64,000 nt of DNA. Source: Peromyscus leucopus (lineage: Eukaryota; Chordata; Mammalia; Rodentia; Cricetidae). Within the stretch, counting starts at the first letter, position 1; the number at the start of each line of letters is the position of its first letter. Of the stretch, positions 43,330-54,776 are shown in pieces. The notes beneath the pieces were generated by a model. The model worked only from the letters and a program-made list of their open reading frames with translations. It was not told the DNA's origin and ran no database searches. Where the stretch lies: contig NC_051075.1 of assembly GCF_004664715.2 (NCBI RefSeq), forward strand, positions 24,865,215 through 24,929,214. Direction: 5' to 3'. Both the position numbers and the translations under genes were made by a program.

Positions 43330-43960
43330 ATCAGAAGGCCGCGCCGTAATCACAGACAACCAATCGTTTGTCTACAAGGCAAGCCCCGCCCCCCGCTCCC
43401 GGACAGCCTTGGCCAATGGCAGAGCTCGGAGCGCACAGCCTGCGGGTTAGGTTGTGAGGCCCGGGCCGGGGGTGGGGAGGAGTCGAGGGTTTCGGAGCGA
43501 GCTCTGCGGCCGGGTGATTCGGGGCGTTCGGCGCGCCCTTCCCCGAAGCGGCAGTGGCCGGGCTGGGAGCAGGGAGTGGGAAGCGACGGCGCGGCTGGAA
43601 AATGCCGGTCCATTCCCGAGGCGATAAGAAGGAGACGAATCATCACGATGAGATGGAGGTGGACTACGCGGAGAACGAGGGGAGCAGCTCCGAAGACGAG
43701 GACACCGAGAGCTCGTCGGTCTCCGAGGATGGGGACAGCTCAGGTGCGCGACCCGGCTGGGCAGGGACGCCGGGTCCCAGCGCCCGGCGCGCGACAGGCC
43801 GCGGTGCTCACGCCGGGCGGCGCGTCCTGCTGCGAGCGCGGGGCGGGGAGACGGGGAAGGGGCGGGGACTGGCTCGGCCTCCGGCACCCGGGAGCTGCGG
43901 GGCGCCGCCAGCTCGGGCTCTCCGTCCGGCTCGGCGGGCCGGGCGCTGACTTGTGGGGAC
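43330..43960. promoter_or_regulatory. BRMS1L: BRMS1L CpG island promoter with CCAAT and GC boxes
   Basis: CpG-rich sequence runs from about 43330 through exon 1 into intron 1. CCAAT pentamers occur at 43360-43364 and 43413-43417 (NF-Y type), with a C-rich GC box (CCCCGCCCCCC) at 43384-43394 between them. No TATA box is visible. Transcription probably starts between about 43430 and 43560, giving a short GC-rich 5' UTR before the ATG at 43602. Confidence 0.8.
43602..43743 (+). CDS. BRMS1L: BRMS1L coding exon 1
   Basis: The frame opens [20 protein letters not shown] and ends ...SEDGDSS plus one base before a GTGCGC donor, the known N-terminus of BRMS1-like. The 47 residues are mostly acidic and serine-rich, as in the BRMS1/SDS3 family. 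BRMS1L is a nuclear subunit of SIN3A-HDAC1/2 co-repressor complexes and helps repress target promoters. The ATG is the first in this frame downstream of a TATA-less CpG promoter and matches the family start. The phase (one base over) joins exactly with exon 2 to give the glutamate after DSS. The frame runs on into intron 1 for about 200 bases, but that tail is GC-rich intron sequence and not protein. Confidence 0.96.
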
Positions 43961-45048
43961 CCGAGGGGGCTCTGTCCACGGGTGGGGCCCTGCCCTACGG
44001 TCGCCTGGCGGTGCCCTGGGGCTACCCACCCGGGAGTGGAATGCCCCGCTGGCTGGTCTGCAAGACCGTGGAAAAGTCCCGTGTCCGCCACCCTTGTCAG
44101 CGTGTGTGTGTCGGGGGCGCCGAGGATGGATTTGCCTTGGTCCTTGGCGGGCTTGGAACTCGTTAACATTTGCTTGTAGGTCAGCTTGTCATTAGTACGG
44201 TCATCGGTGCTGTCGAGGGGACTAACTTGGCAACTCTCCCTCCCATTCATAGGAGGTCCCCAAAGTTTCCAAGACCAAGAAGGGACCAGCCTGAGGGAGG
44301 ATTTCGAATCTTCGTGGTTTTTTTTTTTTTTTTTTTTAAATCTGGATGATGTGGGCAGTTCCCAGATTCCCAGAATCTTCTAGCGTTCATGATTTTGTAA
44401 CTCTGGGCTGTTTCTGATTCCTTTATTTATATTTTATGGTTTTTTTTTTTTTTTTTGATGGGGGAGGTAGATTAACATTACAAATACGTTTTGCGAATCT
44501 TTCATAATTGTCATTCAGAAATGATCGGTATTGGTGATTTTTTTTCTGCGTCTTTCTCTGTCTGACCATATGATGGAGACTGAGAAGGGTTTCTTCCGCT
44601 AACCCTGGTCTTGGCCATGTTTCTAAGGGAAGCATTGATAACACGTTAACGACCGTGTGTTGTCACACCACACCTTTTTTTTCGGGCTTGCTGTCAGAAA
44701 AAAATGGACAGATACACCCCTCCCTGGAAGAATGTAATGGCAATAGTCAGCCACCCAAAAGTAAATGTTTATGAGGGAGACTTTTTGCTCAGTGTTGGGC
44801 ACTACTCAGCATGAGGTGTAAACATATAGAGGTATTATCTTGTCTCAGGTGAAGAACAGTGATTTCCTTACTCAACAGAGCCGCCAAAGAGACAAACGCA
44901 CGGCAGTTGTGACAGCATACACCAGACCTGAGCAGACTGAATCCAGAAAAAATCCCAGGATGAAGGGGTGGAGGTGGGCGTGGAGTTCCACCCCTGGCTG
45001 AGGAAGCTGTTGGTGTTTGAGAGTGTGGGGAGAGAGTCACTTTTCTTT

Positions 45049-45204
45049 CTTTTTTCTTTTTCCGGAGACAGGGTTTCTCTGTGTAGCTTTGCGCCTTTCC
45101 TGGAACTCGCTTTGGAGTCCAGGCTGGCCTCGAACTCACAGAGATCCGCCTGCCTCTGTCTCCCGAGTACTGCGATCAAAGGCGTGCGCCACCACCGCCT
45201 GGCC
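45049..45204 (-). repeat. Young B1 SINE with 17-bp TSD
   Basis: Reverse B1 with 'tagctttgcgcctttcctgg'. GAGAGTCACTTTTCTTT is duplicated at 45032-45048 and 45205-45221. Confidence 0.95.
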
Positions 45205-45999
45205 GAGAGTCACTTTTCTTTAATAGCATGACCCCTGGTTGGTCAGCCTCTTGCGAGGGCAGGCTCCAACCCAGGAATGGCTGGGTAAAACAAACTGACC
45301 TACATGGTTTTCCAAAAAAGGAAAAGTGGAGGACTTGAAGTTGGTAGGGAGGTGGGTGGAGCTGGAGGAGTTGGGGGAGGGGGAGCGAATATGTTCAAAA
45401 TACATTGTACAATTCTCAAAGAGTTAATAAGAATATCTAGAAATACTGTTGTAAGTTGCCAAATAAACGGTTGGATGTACACAGTGCTGGAGGCATTCAG
45501 AGGCAGAGGAAACACTCCCAGAATTGAGTGGTCAGCACATTTACCCGAGGAAGAAGGGATTGCCTTATTTTGAAGCATCTGGGTTGGGATAGTTAAGGTG
45601 GAAGTTCATATAGGAGAAGGAATGTGAGGAAAGGTGCAAAGGCCAGAGTTCAAGGCTTGTTGGAGAATGAGAAAACCAGTTTGGTTGGGAGACCAGCAAG
45701 CTTGCAAAGGCAAAGAAAGCTGTAGCTGTGAGAGATTTCAAAGACGCTAAAGACGGAGTTGAGGAGTCCCACTTTAGGAGTGAAGGTAAGAGGAAAGTTC
45801 AGACACAGGAGAGGTGTGGGTAGCATCAGCACTAACGGAAAGGAAAAGACTTGAGTTGAAGATAGAGGATAAAGTATTTGGATCATGTTGCTGTTGAGTA
45901 TTCCGTCTGTTTATGTAAGAATGTCTGAACTGACAGATGGAAATGTAACACTGGAACCCGCCTGGGATAAGAAGGTGAGACTTCAAAATTAGCAAATTC

Positions 46000-46159
46000 T
46001 TTTTTTTTTTTCCTTTCGAGACAGAGTTTCTCTGTGTAGTTTTGGTGCCTGTCCTGGATCTCGCTCTGTAGACCAGGCTGGCCTCGAACTCACAGAGATC
46101 CACCTGGCTCTGCCTCCCAAGTGCTGGATTTAAAGGTGTGTGCCACCACCGCCCGGCTA
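46000..46159 (-). repeat. Young B1 SINE with TSD
   Basis: Reverse B1. AAAATTAG(CA/TG)AATT occurs on both sides. Confidence 0.93.
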
Positions 46160-46349
46160 AAATTAGTGAATTACTTAACATGAAGTAGGGATTTCACATT
46201 TATACTCTGTAAATACAGTTCTTGGATCTGAAAAATGTTTTTTTTTTTTTTTTTTTTTTTTTGGTGGGATATAGAGGACAGGGTTGTGCTATGTAGCCCA
46301 GGAGCAAAGCATTTTAATATTAAGTGTTCTTGTTTGTTTGTTTTTTAAG

Positions 46350-46563
46350 GTTTTATTTTTAATTATGTGTATATGTATGTGTCTGTGTGTAGGTACAGGT
46401 ATATGAGTGAGGATGCCCATGGAGTCCAGAAGAAGGCATTGGATCTCCTGGAGCTGGAGTTACAAGTTGTTGTGAGCCCCCCAGTGTGGGTGCTGGGTAC
46501 TCAGTCTGGGTCCTCTGCAAGAACAGTTATGTGCTCAGATCCTCTGAGTCATCTCTCCGGCCC
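46350..46563 (-). repeat. B2/B3-type SINE
   Basis: 'ctggagctggagttacaagt' and 'gagtcatctctccggccc'. A 28-nt T run precedes at 46235-46262. Confidence 0.88.
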
Positions 46564-46915
46564 ATGTTCTTCTTGGGTTTTAATGGGAGCCAGGTTCCCA
46601 TTAAATGTGTTATAATTCTTTCCTTCTAATATTTACATTGCCATGATTTTTAACATGTTCAAAAAAAACTCATTCTAAAAAAAACATAATTTACAAAGAT
46701 CATAATAGTGATTTGAACTAAAAGTCAATTTTTTAAGTGCAAGTATATCGTTTAAATGCATTTTACAGTTTTACTTTTTCTAAGACCATTTTTATTCTAC
46801 CACACCTAGAGGCACATTACGTGTCTCAGTTTTTCCTCTTTCACCTGGTACTGAGCAGATCCTGGGGACACAGAAACTTCCTACAGAATTTGGAAGATAG
46901 GAAGCCCTGAGGGAC

Positions 46916-46918
<3 letters not shown>

Positions 46919-46970
<52 letters not shown>

Positions 46971-46991
46971 GCGTGCGCGTGCGCGTGCGCG
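46919..46991. repeat. (GT)n(GC)n alternating tract
   Basis: About 24 GT units passing into GTGCGC repeats: some 70 bp of strict purine-pyrimidine alternation. Confidence 0.95.
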
Positions 46992-47451
46992 ATCCTGTGT
47001 CCCTGTCATGTCCCTCCTGATCCCTGCCAAACCCCTGAACAGTTTGGGCCTGTGCTCTACGTGGAGTTAGATCTCCAGTTGAGTTTTGAAGACCTACAGA
47101 GGAGGCTATCAAGAAGCAGAGATACTTCAATTTGTTTTAGAAAATTATCATCATATACTTCCTTGCTATGTGAAAATAACTATACATGCTGTGACTCTTT
47201 CTCATAGTTTGACCCTTTCTTTGATGGAGATCAAGATGCAGATCTATTTTGATGTGTTTCATATATGTGATATAAAAATAGAAGATGGGGGCATGGGACA
47301 GACCTGGTAATTACTGGTTGCTGTCTTTAAAAGTTGGCTTACCTTTTGCCTCCTTTGCTCTCTCCCTTTGACTGACAGTGATGTGAAGAGAGGGAACAGT
47401 GAGAGGATGAGTGTCAGCATAGGATTCCCTAAGCTCCATGTAGTGCGATTA

Positions 47452-47986
47452 GTTTGTTTTTTGTTGTTGTTGAGACAGGGTTTCACTGTGTAGCCTTGGC
47501 TGGCCTGGAACTCCCTCTGTAGACCAACCTGGCCTCGACCTCAGATCCACCTGCCTCTGCCTCTCAAGTGCTGGAATTAAGGGCCTGTGCCAGCTGCCTA
47601 GCAATTAGTTGCTTTTTTTATTGTGATGGGGTAATCAGCCATGTGACTTTTCCACCTCCATCTTCATTTTTATTATTTATTTATTTATTTGTAGGATTAA
47701 AAAAACATTTGAATCATGTGTATGTGTATGGTGTGTTTAGAGGCCAAAAGAGGGCATCTGATCCCCTGGAACTGGAGTTACAGGCAGTTGTGAGCCATAG
47801 CATGGATACTGGGAACTGAATTTGGGGCTCCTGCAAGAGCAGTATTCACTCTTAACTTCTGAGACATCTTTCCAGCTCTGGTTTTTCTTTTTTCTTTTCT
47901 TCAGCCCAGGCTGGCTTTGAAACTTTATCATTTCCCGCCTCAAATTCTCTAGTGCTGGGATTACAAATCATGTGCTACCATAGCTG
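47452..47986 (-). repeat. B1 (47452-47602), B2/B3-type SINE (47700-47879), B1 fragment (47881-47986)
   Basis: 'gagacagggtttcactgtgt'; 'cctggaactggagttacagg' with (TTTA)n tail; 'agcccaggctggctttgaaa', all reversed. Confidence 0.85.
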
Positions 47987-48351
47987 ACACGTTGCAGTTG
48001 TGAAGAAAGAATTCCAGATGTGTTTTTTGACTAGTGACATTTTATGAGCATAGTCATTTTTGGTGCTAAGTTCTCAAGAATTACTGTAAAACCAAAAGTG
48101 GGTTAATTACTTAATTGACATAGCTTTTAAAGTCCTTTAAGAAGACTGAAAAAATGGATAAACACCAGGAGCTCTAGAGACTGCTGGAGCTTTAACTAAT
48201 CTGTCATTAAATTAATTCTATAGTGGTAATTATTTTGGATAAAAATTATTTTCCTTTAAGGTTTAATATAGACCTTGGATGTCCAACTTCAAATTACAGC
48301 ATTTTTTTTTTTTCTATTTGGACTACAGATATATTTGAAACAGTTTTATCT

Positions 48352-48488
48352 TTTTTGTTTTTTGAGATATGGTCTCATGTATCCCAGGCTGGCCTCCAAC
48401 TTGCTATGTGGCATACGGTTGTACCTAGCCTTGAACTCCTAACCCTCTTTCCTGTACCTCGCAAGCTCTGGGGCCCGGGCCTGTGAGT
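48352..48488 (-). repeat. B1 SINE, old, just upstream of exon 2
   Basis: 'tttgagatatggtctcatgt' and 'cccaggctggcctccaactt'. It ends about 60 bp before the exon 2 acceptor. Confidence 0.75.
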
Positions 48489-48551
48489 GCTCCCAGGCCT
48501 GCCTTGACGTTTGACCTTTGATAGTTCCCGTTTTTGTCTTTTTATTGACAG

Positions 48552-48642
48552 AAATGGATGACGAAGACTGTGAAAGGAGAAGAATGGAATGTCTAGATGA
48601 AATGTCCAATCTTGAGAAACAGTTTACAGATCTCAAAGATCA
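48552..48642 (+). CDS. BRMS1L: BRMS1L coding exon 2
   Basis: After a pyrimidine-rich tract and the acceptor tttattgacAG, the spliced frame reads [18 protein letters not shown], then [12 protein letters not shown] and the first two bases of Q, ending at a consensus GTAAGT donor. It is 91 nt long and carries the charged start of the BRMS1/SDS3 coiled-coil region ([13 protein letters not shown]), which mediates assembly into the SIN3 complex. Both splice phases fit exons 1 and 3. Introns on either side are about 4.8 and 8.9 kb and are full of SINEs and one truncated L1. Confidence 0.96.
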
Positions 48643-48939
48643 GTAAGTACCAATCGCAGGAGGTCACTGTCGCCCGAGTCTCAAAGTGGCATCTTTACTA
48701 GCACGAGAGGGTTAGTCTTTGCTGTGTTCCCTTCTGTGTTTTATGGGAACAGACAGATCTGATCTGAAGGAGGCGTTAGGAGACCTCATTAACTAAACAG
48801 CGTTTTGAGGCGAGAAGTTCTTGGGGGTGGGATGGAGTAGGTGACTGGCGTGTGGGTGCTGGCGCTTCAAGTGTGTGCGTGGCTGCATCCTTGGTCCTAG
48901 TCTGCATTATTTGTTCCTTTGTTAAATAATTGGCTGAAG

Positions 48940-49170
48940 ATTTCCCCCTCTGGTGCTGGAGACGAAACTATGCACATGATAAGTAGGTGCTCTGCCGCTG
49001 AGCTATAGCCCCAGATCCCTCCTTTTTCTTTGGAGACAGGGTCTGGCTAAGTTGGCCAGGCTGGTCTTGAACTCACCTTTGTAGCTCAGGCAGGCCTTGA
49101 GCTTGTGATCCTTCTAACCTTACCTCTAGTGTAGCTGGGTTTACAGCTCGGTGCCACCAGACTGAGACCG
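48940..49170 (-). repeat. B1-ID dimer SINE
   Basis: Reverse ID body ('gtaggtgctctgccgctgag') followed by reverse B1 ('gagacagggtctggctaagt'). Confidence 0.65.
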
Positions 49171-49259
49171 TGTTTAAAATTTGAGGATAAAATAGAGTAT
49201 TGTCCCCCAATTTTCTGTTTGGTAATTCGATTTTATATCTTAACATTGAATGGGGTGTA

Positions 49260-49450
49260 TATCATCCATTTCACGTGTGTTACTTAATTTCCTTGTAACA
49301 GCTCTGTAAGGTTGGAGGGTAGTCTTCCATGTTAGTAGTGAGGAAACTGATGCTCAGAGAGGCTTTTGTTCCCGTAGTTTATCAGAAACTAGCAAATGAA
49401 GTCTGGCCTTTTGCCTCTGGTGTTACATGTGCATTCCACTAAAGGCTCTT
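49260..49450 (-). repeat. MIR SINE
   Basis: 'taacagctctgtaaggttgg', 'gaggaaactgatgctcagag' and 'gaagtctggccttttgcctc' are the reverse MIR core. Confidence 0.75.
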
Positions 49451-49514
49451 TTCTTTGGAGAAATTGTTATGGAGTGGAAGAGCTCTGAATCAGATTTGAA
49501 TGCATTTTAGAAAA

Positions 49515-49734
49515 TTGTTCTTTGTGTGTGTGTGTGTTTGCTGCACGCATGTGCATGTGTGTGTTTTGCATGCATGTGTGTCTGTGTATCACATGTACAT
49601 GGAGGCCAGGAAGAGGGCATTAGATCCCCAGCAGCTAGAATTACATACAGATGATTGTGAGCTTCCATTTGAATGCTGGGAATCAAACTCCCATCAGCCA
49701 GTGCTCTTAACTGCTGAGCTATCTTTCCAGCTCC
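49515..49734 (-). repeat. B2/B3-type SINE
   Basis: GT-rich start, 'ggccaggaagagggcattag' and 'gagctatctttccagctcc'. Confidence 0.85.
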
Positions 49735-49749
49735 TAAATCAGGCTTTCT

Positions 49750-51086
49750 TTATTATTTATTTATTTATTTATGACTCTATGTTTTCTTTTTTTTTAATTA
49801 TTTTTTTTTATTTTTAAGGAATTTTTTATGCATTTTACATACCAACCACAGGTTCCCCTCTCTTCCCTTCTTCCACCCCTCCTGCCTTCCCCAACTCCAA
49901 CCCGCCCCCTATTTCCTCCTCCAACAAGGTATGCCTTCCTACAGGGAGTCAACAAAGCCTGGTACATTCAGTTGAGGCAGGTTTAAGCCCCTTTCCTGTA
50001 TCAAGGCTGTGCTAGGTGTCCCACCATAGGCACTGGGCTCCAAAAAGCCAGCTCATGTACCAGGGATGGATCCTGATCCTACTGCCAGGAGCCCCATAGG
50101 CAGATCAATCCACACAACTGTCTTGTTTATCCAGAGGGCCAATCTAGTCCTATGGGGGCTCCACAGCTGTTGGTCTAAATTTCATGAGTTCCCACTAGTT
50201 TGGTTAGGTTATCTCTGTAGGTTTCCCCATCATGATCTTGATGCCCCTTGCTAATAGAATCCCTCTTCTCTCTCTTTGACTGGACTCCTGGAGCTCGGCC
50301 TGGTGCTTGGCTGTGGATCACTGCATCTGCTTCCATTAGTTACCGGAAAAAGGCTCTATGATGACAGGGTATTCACCGATCTGATTACTGGGGTAAGCCA
50401 GTTCAGGCACCCTCTTCACTATTGCTAGTAGTCTAAGTTGGGGTCATCCTTGTAGATTCCTGGGACCTTCCCTAGCACTTAGTTTCTTCCTACCCCCATG
50501 ATGCCTCCTTCTATCATGGTATCTCTTTCCTTGCTCTCCTACTTCGTCCCTGTTCCAGCTCCATCATCCCATTCCCTTATGTTCTCATCCCCCATGCCCT
50601 ACCCTCCATTGCCCCCCTTCATTCCCAGTTTACTCATGGAGATCTCAGCTATTTCCCCTTCCCAGGGAGATCCATGCATCCCTCTTGGGTCCTCCCCATT
50701 AGCCACCTTCTCTGAAGCTGTGGGTTGTAGTCTGGTTATCTTTTGCTTTATATCTTGTATCCGCTTATGAGTGAGTACATGCCATGTTTGTCCTTCTGAG
50801 TCTGTGTTATCTCACTCAGGATGATATTTGCCTGCAAATTTCGTGATGTCATTGTTTTTTACTGATGAGTAGTACTCCATTGTGTATATGTGCCACATTT
50901 TCTTTATCTATTCTTCAGTTGAGAGGCATCTAGGTTGTTTCCAGGTTCTGGCTATTACAAATAATTAAAATAGTTGAGCATGTGTCCTTGTGTTACGATT
51001 GAGCATTACTTGGGTATATGCCCAAGAGTGGTATAGCTGGGTCTTGAGGAAGATCGATTCCCAGTTTTCTGGAAACCACCATACTG
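49750..51086 (-). mobile_element. 5'-truncated L1, 1.3 kb, with 15-bp TSD
   Basis: On the minus strand it starts within ORF2 (DPAIPLLGIYP-like motif at about 51010-51060), passes the TQKDKHGMYSL-type C-terminus, and ends in the 3' UTR and an A-rich/(AAAT)n tail at 49750. TAAATCAGGCTTTCT is duplicated at 49735-49749 and 51087-51101. No intact frame survives. Confidence 0.96.
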
Positions 51087-51124
51087 TAAATCAGGCTTTC
51101 TGAACAGATGGAAAGGTGATAAGG

Positions 51125-51215
51125 TGCTGGGGGTGAATTCAGTAGAGAGCTTGCTGAGCACAGGCGGGTAGAAAGCCCTGTTTGATGTCCAGCCACTTAA
51201 GTAAATAAGTCCATC
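51125..51215 (+). repeat. ID-like SINE, old
   Basis: 'gaattcagtagagagcttgc' and 'aaagccctgtttgatgtcca'. Confidence 0.5.
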
Positions 51216-51284
51216 CATCCATAAAAACAATGCTGTTCATGATCTCACAATCTACTGTGAAAATTAAGGAGGGTCTTCATCAGT

Positions 51285-51608
51285 GTTCTGTTGCTGTGAA
51301 GAGACTCCTATGAAAGAAAGCGTTTAATTAAGGTTGGCTAACAGTTTCAGAGGTTCAGTCCATTATCCTCATGTGAGGGCGCATGGCAGTGTGCAGGCAG
51401 ACATGATGCTGGAGAAGTAGCTTAGAGCAACAGGAAGCGAGCAGGACACTGGACCTGGCTTAGGCTTTTGAAACCTTAAAGCCCACCCCCTCAGTGACAC
51501 TTCCTCCAACAAGGCCACACCTCCTAATCCTTCTCAAGTAGTGCCAACCCCTCACAACTAAGCATTCAAATATATGAACCTATGGGGACCATTCTTATTC
51601 AGACCACC
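51285..51608 (-). repeat. Dispersed rodent repeat (same family as 60375-60740)
   Basis: 'tttcagaggttcagtccatt', 'gtgcaggcagacatgatgct' and 'cacacctcctaatccttctc' recur in both copies. Orientation is assigned by analogy. Confidence 0.6.
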
Positions 51609-51689
51609 ACAAGGAGCTGGATGTAAAATTCTTTGCCATTTGCTTGGCATGTGGTAGGTGCCTAAGAGATATCAACTTTTCTCCCCACT

Positions 51690-51885
51690 TGACCTACTTT
51701 TTGCTTTTGGTCCTGGAGATTGAATCAGGGCCTGGCATGTGCTAGATAAGCACTCTATTACTGAGCTACACCAGCAACCCATTTTGAGAGAGGACTCTTG
51801 GCAAATTGTTGATGCTAGCCTCTACTCTGCTGCCCTTCTGCCCGGCCTCCTGAATAGGTGACATCACAGCTGTGCGTCACCACAC
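51690..51885 (-). repeat. B1-ID type composite SINE
   Basis: 'gagattgaatcagggcctgg' then 'gcccggcctcctgaataggt'. Confidence 0.55.
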
Positions 51886-51976
51886 TTCCGTTCACCCCTC
51901 CACTTCCCTGTTAATGCCAGAACGCTTGTGCAACTGGTGCCCCAGAAGTGGATCTCTTAGGAGTTCTTCTTTTCCT

Positions 51977-52642
51977 TGTGTGCTGGCTATTTTTTCTGTC
52001 AACTTGACACAATGTAGGGTTCTTCTGTGAAGAAGAAATTTTTAAGAAAAGGTTTATTTTATTTTTTTATGTATGACTATTTTGCCTGCATGTATGTCTG
52101 TATACCACATGTGTGCCTGGTATCGTGGAAGCCAGAGGAGAGCATTGGATCTCCTGGAACTGGACTTAACTTATAGATGGTTGTAAGCTACCATGTGGGT
52201 GCTGGGAATTGAACCCAGGTCTTCTGGAGAAAGCAGTGAGTGCTCTCAACCACTGAGCCATCTCTCCATTCTGGAAGAAAGAATCTTAATCAAGAAAATG
52301 CCTCCATAGGATTGGGCTATGGCAAATCTGTAAGGCATTTTCTTGATTGGTGATTAATGTGGGAGGGCCCATCCCACTGAAGATACGTGGTGCTGTTCCT
52401 GGGTTGGTGGTCCTATTGTGTATAAGAAAGCAGGCTGAGTAAGCCTTGGGAAGTAAGCCAGTAAGCAAGCAGCATTCTTCCATGATCTCTGCATTGATTC
52501 CTGTCTCCAGGTTGATGCCTTGAGTTCCTGCTCTGACTTCCCTGGATGATGGACTCTAAGCTGTAAAATGAAATCAACCCTTTCCTCCCTGAGTTGCTTT
52601 TGGTCATGATGTTTATCACAGCAACAGAAGCTAACTAAGACA
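51977..52642 (+). repeat. Dispersed rodent LTR-like repeat with nested SINE
   Basis: 'tgtgctggctattttttctg', 'tgtcaacttgacacaatg', 'aatgcctccataggattggg', 'gcttttggtcatgatgttta' and end 'ctaactaagaca' (TG..CA termini). A reverse B2/B3-type SINE (52042-52272) is inserted in it. Confidence 0.7.
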
Positions 52643-52752
52643 CTTGGAGACTGGATCTTGCTGTCTTGCCTAGCCTGGCCTCAAAGCTGACATTCTTCTG
52701 CCTCCATCTTCTGAGTACTGGGCTTGCAAGTGTCCAACATCATGCTCAGTGA
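52643..52752 (-). repeat. B1 SINE, old
   Basis: 'ggagactggatcttgctgtc' and 'cttctgagtactgggcttgc'. Confidence 0.65.
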
Positions 52753-52889
52753 AGTCCCCCAAGCAGGGTGGGGAGACAACGTGTTTACCATATTAATCCT
52801 GTTAATGCCATTTCTTCTCCTTCTTTGGGATTAGGGATGAATATATGAGTATTATTTTCTCCTAGTTTAACATATTAAAAATACAAAGA

Positions 52890-52893
<4 letters not shown>

Positions 52894-52939
<46 letters not shown>

Positions 52940-52974
52940 GTATATGTATATATATATGTATATATGTGAGTGTG

Positions 52975-53013
<39 letters not shown>
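52894..53013. repeat. (TA)n/(TATG)n/(CA)n compound microsatellite
   Basis: About 120 bp of alternating TA, TATG and CA units, next to a B1. Confidence 0.95.
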
Positions 53014-53015
<2 letters not shown>

Positions 53016-53173
53016 TTTTGTTTGTTTTTGTCTTTTGAGACAGGGTTTCTCCATATAGCCCTGGCTGTCCTGGAATTTGTTATTTAGACCCAGCTGGCCT
53101 CAGACTCATAGAGATCAGCCTGCTTCTGCCTCCTGAGTTCTGGGATTAAAGGTGTGTACCACTATCACATGGC
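53016..53173 (-). repeat. B1 SINE
   Basis: 'gagacagggtttctccatat' to 'accactatcacatggca'. Confidence 0.88.
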
Positions 53174-53216
53174 AGTATCATATTTTATTGTACAGGTTTA
53201 CATTATTTTAGCATGT

Positions 53217-53309
53217 TTGGTGTCATGCCTGTAACTTCAACCCTTGAGAGGTAGGTGGATTGGCCATTCCAGATAAACCTAGGCCACATAGCAAGACTCT
53301 TTAAATAAA
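53217..53309 (+). repeat. B1-like SINE, very old
   Basis: 'ggtgtcatgcctgtaacttc' and 'ggccacatagcaagactct'. Confidence 0.5.
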
Positions 53310-53419
53310 AGATTTCCATTGCTAATTTTAAATTAAAATTAGTTTGATTCCATTTGGGCAACATAGGGAGTTTATCTAGTATCATCCTGGCAAAGAGGAA
53401 GCAAATGTGTGTGTATGCT

Positions 53420-53858
53420 TTTTTTTTTAATTTATTTTTAATTTTTTTTTTTTTTAAGATTTGTTTATTTATTATGTACACAGTGCTCTGTCTGCACATA
53501 TGCCTGCAGGCCAGAAGAGGGCACCAGATCTCATTACAGATGGCTGTGAGCCACCATGTGGGTGCTGGGAATTGAACTCAGGACCTTTGGAAGAACAGCC
53601 AGTGAGTGCTCTTAACCGCTGAGCCATCTCTCCAGCCCCATGTGTGTATGCTTTAAAAAATTATTTTTAATTATGTGTATGTGTGCACAGGGTGTGTTGG
53701 GGGTAGCTCTGGACACATGGGCGTGCAGGTGCTCCTGGAGGTCAGAAGTCAGCTTCCCTGCAAGTTGCTGTGAGCCACCTGATGTGTGCGGAAACCAACT
53801 CAGGCCTTCTGAGCGATCAGTACTCACTCTTAACCACTGAAATGTTTCTATGGGCCCA
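53420..53858 (-). repeat. B2 SINE (53420-53639) inserted next to B2/B3-type SINE (53640-53858)
   Basis: The B2 ends 'gccatctctccagcccc'. ATGTGTGTATGCTTT stands at its two ends (about 53405 and 53639), so it landed in the head of the second SINE region. Confidence 0.9.
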
Positions 53859-54157
53859 AAGTTAGGTCTTTATATTTTAGCAGAAGTAGCTCATAAATGA
53901 AGAATTTTTATGCAGTTCATTAAGATTTACCTGCCAATCTTGTGCAGTGTATTTTAGAGCTATCCAGCAACGGAAGATTGCTTTAAGTTCTCCTATGTGG
54001 GACAGCTTTGCAAGTAGTCACTGAATCCAATCTTGTTCACCTGGGCCATGTTGCTTTGCTGGTTCAACTATGATCACCAACTAGTTCCCCTTCCAAGCTT
54101 CTTTCATCTCTGGATGTATTAAAAGTACATCCATGATCATCACACAGGAATGTTCAT

Positions 54158-54199
<42 letters not shown>

Positions 54200-54337
54200 T
54201 TTTTCGAGACAGAGTTTCTCTGTGTAGCTTTGCGCCTTTCCCCTTTGGAGACCAGGCTGGCCTCGTACTCACAGAGATCCGCCTGCCTCTGCCTCCCGAG
54301 CGCTGGGATTAAAGGCGTGCGCCACCGCTGCCCGGCA
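54158..54337 (-). repeat. Young B1 SINE with 40-nt T tract and TSD
   Basis: Poly(T) 54161-54197, then reverse B1 with 'gctttgcgcctttcccc' (short central deletion). GAATGTTCATTCTT is duplicated on both sides. Confidence 0.95.
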
Positions 54338-54354
54338 GAATGTTCATTCTTGAG

Positions 54355-54776
54355 TGTAGATGTAACCAACAGTCTTATTAAATAAGAAACACAGAACCAA
54401 TGTAAAAGAGAAAGCTGAGAGGTCAGAGCTCAGAGCTAAAATCTCACCCTTCCTCCTGCAGTGTCCCAGCTTCCCAAAAGAGAGCTATATCCTGTCTGTC
54501 CGTCTTTTTATAGTATTTTGTTCTGCCCTCTCATTGGTTGTAAACCCAAACACGTGACTGCCTCGTCACTGTCTGTATGTACAGCCCCCCAGGTCTTAAA
54601 GGCGTGTGTCTCCAATGCTGGCTGTATCCCTGAACACACAGAGATCTATGGGATTAAAGGCGTGTGCCACCACCGCCACACTCTTGCTATGGCTCTAATA
54701 GTTCTGACCCCCGGGTAACTTTATTTATTAACATACAATCAAAATCACATTTCAGTACAATTAGATTACCACCACA
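54355..54776 (-). mobile_element. Solo ERVK-type LTR, minus orientation
   Basis: 422 bp; minus strand TGTGGTGGTAATCTAATTGT...GGTTACATCTACA, TG..CA. CTTGAG is duplicated at 54349-54354 and 54777-54782. 'aataaataaagttaccc' (AATAAA) and a short B1-like stretch ('cacacgcctttaatccca') lie within it; the latter seems part of the LTR family rather than a separate insertion. Confidence 0.92.

Larger units (their letters stand above)
43744..48551 (+). other. BRMS1L: BRMS1L intron 1
   Basis: 4.8 kb from the GTGCGC donor to the TTTATTGACAG acceptor. The first 400 bases remain CpG-rich. The rest carries the SINEs listed. 44340-45030, 45225-45990 and 46570-46910 look single-copy, with no exon recognised. 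Confidence 0.9.

Noticed and set aside
43447..44250. 267-residue open frame antisense to BRMS1L exon 1.
   Set aside because: GC-rich promoter sequence with no recognisable domain. It runs through the sense exon and intron without any splice or start context of its own.
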